Source: an uncultured Desulfovibrio sp. (lineage in GTDB: Bacteria > Desulfobacterota > Desulfovibrionia > Desulfovibrionales > Desulfovibrionaceae). From it: a DNA stretch of 57,454 nt. A program made the position numbers and the translations under genes. The notes under the pieces were generated by a model. That model saw only the letters and a program-made list of their open reading frames with translations. It had not been told where the DNA came from and searched no databases. Shown one piece after another: positions 52,901 through 57,454 of this stretch. Within the stretch, counting starts at the first letter, position 1. Each line of letters begins with the position of its first letter. Location: NCBI RefSeq assembly GCF_910584445.1, contig NZ_CAJUBO010000018.1:1-57454 (forward strand). The letters are read 5' to 3'.

Positions 52901-52994
52901 GGGCGAGCTGGTCCTCCGCAGCGGGGACAGCGTGCTCCTGCGCGAAGGGGTGGACGGCCTGGCCCGGGCCTTCAAGGCCACGCTCGACTGGTAA
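49992..52994 (+). CDS. purL: Phosphoribosylformylglycinamidine synthase with N-terminal PurS-like domains (PurSL form)
   Basis: ATP-dependent conversion of FGAR to FGAM in purine synthesis. The 1000-residue protein lacks the C-terminal glutaminase of the E. coli form and has instead about 200 N-terminal residues resembling two PurS-like units (MLYRLEAGPRPDLEDVQGRKVAERV and DWYVEVGFRPGVTDNEGRTARDTA). The synthetase core shows LAQTWSEHCKHK, VKVETHNSPSALDPYGGALTGIVGVNRD, GGNKSGIPTVNG and DNGAGGLSSSVGEMAEDT. The ATG at 49992 has AAAGGAGAGG upstream; longer in-frame reading is not needed. PurQ must be encoded elsewhere. Confidence 0.92.
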   Translation: MLYRLEAGPRPDLEDVQGRKVAERVRAALGIAVGSIRLVKVFTADGLDETQARRLLDDGVWHDPILQRAALGTLPPLAPPPDWYVEVGFRPGVTDNEGRTARDTAAMVLGIPRERLAVYTALQYRIRNDPAAPLSHGQVETMARDLLCNTLIQRFRIKSAAEWEAEADFPAQAARVTGEARADVAVIPLSTMNDAELAAASRANTWALNLDELHAIRDHFARPDIAAARAARGLPADPTDVEMEALAQTWSEHCKHKIFASAIDYANKETGRRERVDNLYKTCIRDATAILRARRGERDYCKSVFKDNAGVIAFINGYDACIKVETHNSPSALDPYGGALTGIVGVNRDPMGTGMGAELVCNTDVFCFASPFYAEELPPRLLHPRRVLEGVREGVEHGGNKSGIPTVNGSLVFDERYLGKPLVFCGTVGLLPTSVCGRPGWEKKAEPGDAVVMVGGRIGKDGIHGATFSSEELHEGSPATAVQIGDPITQRKMYDFLLVARDKGLYNAITDNGAGGLSSSVGEMAEDTGGCVLHIDRAPLKYDGLLPWEILLSEAQERMTVAVPRAKLDEFLALARRMDVEATDLGEFTGSGVFEVRCADRTVALLDMGFLHDGVPQLHLEAVWKRPAFPDIRMESPAPDDEGAFLRRMLGRLNICSKEYIIRQYDHEVRGGSVIKPLVGALRDGPGDAAVLRPLLESDAGLVLSHGICPKFSDYDTYWMMANAMDEAIRNAVAVGGDPDALAGIDNFCWCDPVWSESNAEGRYKLAQLVRACRALRQFSLAFGLPCISGKDSMKNDYLGGGERISIPPTVLFSVMGVIRNVTAAQSSDFKREGDVIYLLGGTWREMAGSEAATELGLSGGRVPRVDAASALARYRGVHALMGQRALTACHDCSDGGLAVALAEMCIGGRLGADIDLDAVPALESMSRFELLYSESASRLIVSVRPDLATLLEALGMWQLCRRIGTVTGTGELVLRSGDSVLLREGVDGLARAFKATLDW

Positions 52995-53005
52995 CGCGCG
53001 AAACG

Positions 53006-53023
53006 AAAAAAGCCCCCGGGGGC
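53006..53023 (-). terminator. Terminator for the msrB side
   Basis: GCCCCCGGGGGC (53012-53023) followed on the minus strand by TTTTTT. The core is a perfect 12-bp palindrome, so the hairpin loop must be formed by its middle bases. It serves leftward transcription from msrB and lies 12 nt after purL. Confidence 0.7.
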
Positions 53024-53076
53024 GCCAGCTGCCGCTGTTGCCAGTGCGGTTTGGATGCCTTCCGTGCCAGACCGCG

Positions 53077-53544
53077 CTATACGCCTTGGCGTGTCTTCTT
53101 TCGCGCGTCGGCGTCAGACCCGGTGACGGAAGCCTGCTCCGCCTCCGGGACAAAACTCAGGGAGCGCGAGTTGACGCAATGCCGCACATTGCGCGGCGTG
53201 AGTCCCTCGCCCGTGAACACATGGCCGAGATGGCCGCCGCAACGCGCGCACACGATCTCGGTACGGCGGCCGTCCACATCCGGCAGGCGCCGCACCGCGC
53301 CGGGGACTTCCGCGTCAAAGGCCGGCCAGCCGCACCCGGCATCGAACTTGTCCCGCGAGTGATAGAGGGGCGCGCCGCACTGGCGGCAGCGGTACAGCCC
53401 GGCGCGGCGCTCCTGGAGCAACGGGCCGGAAAACGGCGCTTCCGTGCCCTTGCGGAGGAGGATGTCCGCCTCTTCCCGGCTCAGGGGCGGCATGGCGCCC
53501 GCGGCCTCCGGGGAAACGAACGGTCCGTCAGGCGGCATAGCCAT
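53077..53544 (-). CDS. msrB: Peptide-methionine (R)-S-oxide reductase MsrB
   Basis: Reduces methionine-R-sulfoxide in proteins. The 155-residue protein has zinc-binding CxxC pairs (CRQC and CARC), the substrate pocket GCGWPAFD and the catalytic Cys in RHCVNSRSLSF, the usual RYCVNS motif. The N-terminal LSREEADILLRKGTEAPFSG is typical. A charged C-terminal tail of about 20 residues is extra. Its start overlaps the galE stop by 17 nt. It probably shares a transcript with galE. Confidence 0.94.
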   Translation of the reverse strand: MAMPPDGPFVSPEAAGAMPPLSREEADILLRKGTEAPFSGPLLQERRAGLYRCRQCGAPLYHSRDKFDAGCGWPAFDAEVPGAVRRLPDVDGRRTEIVCARCGGHLGHVFTGEGLTPRNVRHCVNSRSLSFVPEAEQASVTGSDADARKKTRQGV

Positions 53545-54514
53545 GCGGATGCCTCCTGTGCCATTCCCAGGCGGAAGCGATGATGGCTTCGATATCCCGC
53601 GCGGGGCGCCAGCCGAGCGCGCGCCCGGCCAGCTCCGCGGAAGCCACGAGCCGGGCCGGATCGCCGGGCCGGCGGGGAGCCTCGCGCACGGGGATGGGAT
53701 GCCCGGTGACGCGGCGCGCGGCCGCGATCATCTCCCGCACGGAAAAGCCCCGGCCATTGCCGAGATTGCAGACCAGGCTCCCGCCGCCGCGCTCCAGATG
53801 GTCAAGCGCGCGCAGATGGGCATCGGCCAGATCCATAACGTCGAGGTAATCGCGCACGCAGGTGCCGTCCGGCGTGGGATAGTCGCTCCCGAAGATGGCG
53901 ATCTCGGGGCGCAGGCCCAGCGGCACCTGGAGGATGAGCGGGATGAGATGGCTCTCGGGCCGGTGATCCTCGCCGATGGCGCCGCCGGGCCACGCGCCGC
54001 CCACATTGAAATAGCGCAGACTGACAAAGCGCATGCCATGGGCCAGGGCCGCCCAGTGCATGATGCGCTCCATGATGCGCTTGCTCTCCCCATAGGGATT
54101 GGTGGGCCGCAGGGGCGCATCCTCCGGGATGGGCACGGCGTCCGGCTCGCCATAGACGGCGGCCGAGGAGGAAAAGACGATCCGCTCCACGCCGTGGCGC
54201 TCCATGGTCTCCAGCAGACACTGCATGCCCAGGACATTGTTGTTGAAATAGGCGAGGGGGCGCTCCATGCTCTCGCCCACCAGGGAACTGGCGGCAAAAT
54301 GCAGCACAGCGTCGATGGAATGGGCCGCAAACACGGCGTCCAGCGCGGCCGCATCGCGGATATCCACCTCATGGAGCGCGGCGCCGGGCGCCACGGCCCC
54401 GCGGTGGCCCGTGAGAAAATTGTCGGCCACCACCACTTCGCGCCCGGCATCGAGCAGGGCGCGGACATTGTGCGAACCGATATATCCGGCTCCGCCGCAG
54501 ACGAGCACGGCCAT
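53528..54514 (-). CDS. galE: UDP-glucose 4-epimerase
   Basis: Interconverts UDP-glucose and UDP-galactose for glycan synthesis, with bound NAD. The 328-residue protein shows the Rossmann motif VLVCGGAGYIGSHNV, the Ser of FSSSAAVYGE, the Tyr/Lys pair in NPYGESKRIMERI, and family segments SLRYFNVGGAWPGG and PDGTCVRDYLDVMDLADAH. A ribosome-binding GGAGG lies near the ATG. It lies downstream of adk beyond a large hairpin. Confidence 0.95.
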   Translation of the reverse strand: MAVLVCGGAGYIGSHNVRALLDAGREVVVADNFLTGHRGAVAPGAALHEVDIRDAAALDAVFAAHSIDAVLHFAASSLVGESMERPLAYFNNNVLGMQCLLETMERHGVERIVFSSSAAVYGEPDAVPIPEDAPLRPTNPYGESKRIMERIMHWAALAHGMRFVSLRYFNVGGAWPGGAIGEDHRPESHLIPLILQVPLGLRPEIAIFGSDYPTPDGTCVRDYLDVMDLADAHLRALDHLERGGGSLVCNLGNGRGFSVREMIAAARRVTGHPIPVREAPRRPGDPARLVASAELAGRALGWRPARDIEAIIASAWEWHRRHPHGYAA

Positions 54515-54531
54515 GGCATCCTCCCAAGACG

Positions 54532-54577
54532 GCGCGCCGCGCCGCTCTGCCCCTGGCGGGTTCGCGGCGCGGCGCGC
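54532..54577. repeat. 14-bp perfect GC-rich inverted repeat between adk and galE
   Basis: GCGCGCCGCGCCGC (54532-54545) and its exact reverse complement (54564-54577) flank an 18-nt loop. On the minus strand it lies between the adk stop and the galE start, about 18 nt before the galE ATG. It could terminate or pause adk transcription or block galE translation. Confidence 0.6.
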
Positions 54578-54591
54578 AATTCCGGCACATC

Positions 54592-54618
54592 AGCGCATTT
54601 TCATGACAAAAATGCGCT
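54592..54618 (-). terminator. Hairpin spanning the adk stop codon
   Basis: AGCGCATTTT (54592-54601) and AAAATGCGCT (54609-54618) are perfect 10-bp arms around a 7-nt loop. The arm near the gene contains the last bases of adk. The minus-strand stem has an A/T-rich top. It may act as a processing or termination signal, but no U-run follows. Confidence 0.5.
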
Positions 54619-55288
54619 AATCCAGTTGCGCGAGCAGCGCCTCCCGAATGGAATCGATGCTGCCCTCGCCGTCAAGAACGATGTATTTCGTCTTGCCGTC
54701 ACCCGCGAGATCGCGGAAGAAGTACGCAGCGGCCAGGGTGCCGTCCGTGGTGTTGTAGTAGATGTCGTGGCGCTTGTTGATGGCGGCCTCGTCCTGGTCG
54801 TCATTCCGCAGGGTCAGTTCACCACCGCAAACGCGGCACCTGTCGCCCGCGGGCTTGATGGCCTCGATATAGATATTGTTGGGATGGTTGTTATTGACCT
54901 TGCACAGGCGGCGCCCCATGATGCGCTGCCTGGCGATTTCGCGCGGCAGCTGGATCTCCACCACATAGTCGAGCGGCATGCCTTCCTTCTGCAGGGCCTC
55001 CCAAAGCTTGCGGGCCTGCACCATGTTGCGCGGGAAGCCGTCCAGCAGCCAGCCCTTGGCGCCCTTGGTACGCAGGGTCTCCAGCACCATGGGAATGGTG
55101 ATGTCGTCGGGCACGAGATCGCCCCGGTCGATATAGGCCTTGGCCTTCTTGCCCAGCTCCGTGCCGCCGCCGATATGCTCGCGGAAGATGGCGCCGGACT
55201 CGATGTGCGCCAGATCATACTTCTGCTTGAGCAGTTCGCCCTGAGTCCCCTTGCCGCTGCCGTTGGGGCCGAAAATGAGAATGTTCAC
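54617..55288 (-). CDS. adk: Adenylate kinase with metal-binding LID (D. gigas type)
   Basis: Catalyses 2 ADP = ATP + AMP. The 223-residue long-form kinase begins at a GTG (55286-55288), with GAGGAGATT upstream; the N-terminus is (M)NILIFGPNGSGKGTQ, where GPNGSGKG is a variant P-loop. AMP-binding LLDGFPRN follows. The LID has C129, H135, C151 and C154 (LCKVNNNH...DRCRVC), the same spacing as the Zn/Co/Fe site described for Desulfovibrio gigas adenylate kinase. A longer in-frame reading upstream would add about 190 unrelated residues and is rejected. galE follows. Confidence 0.95.
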   Translation of the reverse strand: MNILIFGPNGSGKGTQGELLKQKYDLAHIESGAIFREHIGGGTELGKKAKAYIDRGDLVPDDITIPMVLETLRTKGAKGWLLDGFPRNMVQARKLWEALQKEGMPLDYVVEIQLPREIARQRIMGRRLCKVNNNHPNNIYIEAIKPAGDRCRVCGGELTLRNDDQDEAAINKRHDIYYNTTDGTLAAAYFFRDLAGDGKTKYIVLDGEGSIDSIREALLAQLD

Positions 55289-55385
55289 CGGAATCTCCTC
55301 GGCAATTGATGTGGAGGCGAAACCGCATTCCGTGCGGCTTCGCGGCTGATCGCCGGGTCCAGGGACGGACCCGCAATATCGTCTA

Positions 55386-55414
55386 CCGCTAGCCTGAAAG
55401 ATACGTCCTGTCAA
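55386..55414 (-). promoter_or_regulatory. Candidate promoter for adk
   Basis: Minus strand: TTGACA (55409-55414 as TGTCAA on plus), 17-bp spacer, TAGCGG. The -35 is perfect and the -10 weak. It gives a leader of about 90 nt containing two hairpins: GGGTCC with GGACCC, and a GAAACCGCA/TGCGGCTTC stem around 55319-55341. Confidence 0.35.
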
Positions 55415-55568
55415 TGCCTCGCGCGCGCCGGGATACGCGGCTTGCGGCCGGAACGGCGCATCCCGCGAGGCCCGCGGGGATTTTCGGCGCAAGGGCGCGA
55501 TGTCCGCCCCGCACCCCGCGCGCGTGGCCCACGGGCGCCCGCACTGGCGGAGAACGCGCCGACCTGCT

Positions 55569-57197
55569 ATGCTTTCCCTCATGTGCGAGTGCCTGGATCT
55601 TGTGCTTGACGGGCTTTCCCATGACGGACGCGGCATCGGCCACCTCGGGGACACAGGCCGCCCCCATGGGCGCGGCCTGACGGTCTTTGTGGAGGGCGCC
55701 CTGCCCGGCCAGACCGTGCGCTGCCGGATCATCGCGCGCAGACCGCGCTTTCTTGAGGCCGCGCTGCTGGAAGTCCTGCGCCCGGCGCCGGACGCGATCC
55801 CCCCGCTGTGTCCGCATGCGGGCGGAGACGCCGCGCCGCAAACGCCGGCGTGCGGCGGCTGCGCGCTCCAGCCCATGCCCTATGCCCGCCAGCTCGAGTG
55901 GAAGGCGCGCCTTGCGCGCGATGCGCTGCTGCGTATCGGCGGCCTGAAGGCCGAAAACCTGGAGCGGGCGTGGGGCGGCCTGCTCCCCTCGCCCGGCCTT
56001 GCCGGCTTCCGCAACCGCATGACCCTTGCCTTTGGCACGAGCGCGGCGGGCGCCCTTCTCCTCGGCCAGAGGAGCCGGGGCGACGCCGAGGTGGTGGCTA
56101 CCCCCTCCTGCGCCCTCCTGCCGGCAGGCGGCCGGGAGCTGCTGGAGGAGGCGCGCGCGGCCGCGGCGGAAAGCGGATTCACAGCCTGGCGCGCGCCAGA
56201 ACGACGCCGCAGGGACAGCGGCGGCGCGCGTGGCTTCTGGCGCTTCCTCTCGCTCCGCCAGGGCTGGCTGCCCGGCGAGGAACTCCCCCGCTGGTGGGCG
56301 CTCTGCCTGACCAGCCCGGGGAACCGGCGGGAACGCGCCGCCGTTCGCGCTCTCGGCGAACGCCTGCTCGGCATGGGTCCGTCATGCCGCCTTGGCGGCT
56401 TCATCCACGAGGAACGCAGCCAGCGGGATGCTCTCGCGGCAGGTGAGCGCCGCGTTTTCTGTCTGGACGCGACAGGCGCCGAGACCCCGGACGCCGCGAC
56501 GCTCCATCTGCCCCTGGGCGGCCGGAACTTCGCCCTTGATGCGGCCTCGTTCTTCCAGGTCAATACCGGGGGCGCGGAACTCCTTGCCCGCACGGTTACG
56601 GACATGGCGGCCACGGCGGCGGGCCGGGGCCTGCTGGATGTCTACTGCGGCGTGGGCGCGCCCGGACAGTTGCTGGCCGCGCGCTTCGAGGCGGTCCTGG
56701 GCATGGAGAGCGACCGCCGCGCCGTCGCCATGGCACGGCGCAACGCGGAAAGCGCGGGACTGAACGACTGCCGCTATGAGTCCGGCGACGCGGGCGCGCT
56801 GCTGGGCCGGCTGGCTGCCGGCATGCCCCTGCCCGGCGCCGCCAAAGGGCATGCGGTGCCGCCGTGGGACATGGCCCTGGTTGACCCGCCCCGGGGCGGC
56901 CTTGCGCCGGCCGCTCTTGACGCCCTGCTCCAGATCGCGCCGGAACACCTCCTGTATGTCTCCTGCGACCCGGCAACGCTCGCCCGCGATGCGGTCCGGC
57001 TCACAACGCGCTACCGCCTGGAACGCCTGACCGCGGTGGACCTTTTCCCGCACACGCCCCACCTGGAGTGCTGCTCCCTCTGGCGCCGCAGCCGAACGCG
57101 GACACGGACCGCCCGCAGTGCAGGCCCCCCAGCGGCACACGAACGTTTGCCGCCGTCCGCGCGCCACTGCCACGAGAGGCCTGCACTTCCCTCGTGA
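55569..57197 (+). CDS. RNA (uracil-5-)-methyltransferase, RlmD/TrmA family
   Basis: SAM-dependent m5U formation in 23S rRNA (or tRNA). The protein of about 540 residues has a TRAM-like N-terminus (LDLVLDGLSHDGRGIGH and FVEGALPGQTVRCRII). The Fe-S Cys set is C..(ACGGC)..C (CPHAGG...TPACGGCALQ and PSCALLP). The SAM loop is LLDVYCGVGAPGQLLA with FQVNTGGAELL before it, and the catalytic Cys is in LYVSCDPATLARD with DPPRGG upstream. The C-terminus after PHLECCSLWRR carries about 35 extra Arg/Pro/His residues, which may be non-native. Starts at 55569 and 55581 are both possible. The exact target uracil is unknown. Confidence 0.85.
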   Translation: MLSLMCECLDLVLDGLSHDGRGIGHLGDTGRPHGRGLTVFVEGALPGQTVRCRIIARRPRFLEAALLEVLRPAPDAIPPLCPHAGGDAAPQTPACGGCALQPMPYARQLEWKARLARDALLRIGGLKAENLERAWGGLLPSPGLAGFRNRMTLAFGTSAAGALLLGQRSRGDAEVVATPSCALLPAGGRELLEEARAAAAESGFTAWRAPERRRRDSGGARGFWRFLSLRQGWLPGEELPRWWALCLTSPGNRRERAAVRALGERLLGMGPSCRLGGFIHEERSQRDALAAGERRVFCLDATGAETPDAATLHLPLGGRNFALDAASFFQVNTGGAELLARTVTDMAATAAGRGLLDVYCGVGAPGQLLAARFEAVLGMESDRRAVAMARRNAESAGLNDCRYESGDAGALLGRLAAGMPLPGAAKGHAVPPWDMALVDPPRGGLAPAALDALLQIAPEHLLYVSCDPATLARDAVRLTTRYRLERLTAVDLFPHTPHLECCSLWRRSRTRTRTARSAGPPAAHERLPPSARHCHERPALPS

Positions 57198-57356
57198 TGG
57201 AAAAACCTGTTCGCCCCCGTTCAGCGCCAGCTTCCCGGAATGCCCCAGAAAAAGAACGCCGCGGCCAGACTTAAGAATACCAACAACTATCATGATATTT
57301 CAACATATTATAATCATCACACCTTCCTGCACCTCAACCCCTTTCCCTTTTTCCCC

Positions 57357-57384
57357 TTGACATATCCCCCCCTCGCGCTATATA
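57357..57384 (+). promoter_or_regulatory. Promoter of the initiator tRNA gene
   Basis: TTGACA (57357-57362), 16-bp spacer, TATATA (57379-57384), ending 15 nt before the tRNA 5' end. A near-consensus strong promoter in the AT-rich gap 57198-57399, which otherwise shows no gene. Confidence 0.8.
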
Positions 57385-57399
57385 TGAAAGACCACATGA

Positions 57400-57454
<55 letters not shown>

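Overview
The window is a GC-rich, gene-dense bacterial chromosome segment that most likely comes from a sulfate-reducing deltaproteobacterium of the Desulfovibrio group. Four observations support this. There is a secreted tetraheme cytochrome c3 with the alternating CxxCH / CxxxxCH heme pattern. The 223-residue adenylate kinase carries the metal site described for Desulfovibrio gigas (C129, H135, C151, C154). A bacterial STT3/PglB oligosaccharyltransferase is present. Menaquinone appears to be made by the futalosine route (futalosine hydrolase, long-chain prenyl synthase, MenG-type methyltransferase, UbiD family). No phage, integrase, transposase, CRISPR array or rRNA was seen. The window is core and semi-core chromosome with one clear family of non-coding repeats.

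Layout, left end to 19 kb. A truncated repeat copy at the left edge abuts a secreted protein of unknown function and glpX. ilvC follows on the other strand and ends at a strong terminator. A long leftward operon (read from 12.4 kb down to 3.8 kb) runs fabD, argS, a SPOR-domain protein, mlaE, mlaF, mlaD, mlaC, mlaA and a peptide-ABC ATPase. A lone acetyltransferase lies beyond it. Divergent from fabD are rsmG and stt3. rlmH converges on stt3 and shares its start region with a Sua5/YrdC gene. A Nudix hydrolase and a UbiD-family decarboxylase follow.

Layout, 19 to 43 kb. nadE is followed by the leftward group ilvB, ilvN and a methyltransferase-kinase fusion. Small genes (DUF465, YggT), a HAD phosphatase and an unknown protein come next. 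A rightward run holds ilvD, an RNB exonuclease, plsY and thrC. A roughly 306-bp palindromic repeat sits exactly at the thrC stop codon. After it come a NeuB-family synthase, an LIC12162-type transferase and a Sel1-repeat protein, then rplM, rpsI, a stand-alone YcaO protein, ilvA and cytochrome c3.

Layout, 43 kb to the right end. An acidic, low-complexity, coiled-coil protein is followed by a promoter with a terminator-like leader. Next are a 63-residue protein, menG, DUF2065, a nucleotide-sugar dehydrogenase, mqnB, polyprenyl synthase and purL. On the opposite strand are msrB, galE and adk. An RlmD/TrmA-type rRNA methyltransferase and the 5' part of an initiator tRNA-Met with its own promoter close the window.

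How the genes work together. Branched-chain amino-acid synthesis is nearly complete but scattered (ilvA, ilvB, ilvN, ilvC, ilvD). Envelope building is prominent: Mla phospholipid transport, PlsY, FabD, galE, a UDP-sugar dehydrogenase, a NeuB-like nonulosonate synthase, a putative surface-glycan transferase and STT3. Quinone synthesis and cytochrome c3 fit anaerobic respiration. The least explained items are the repeat family inserted at TAG stop codons, the YcaO protein beside rpsI, the methyltransferase-kinase fusion and the acidic coiled-coil protein.
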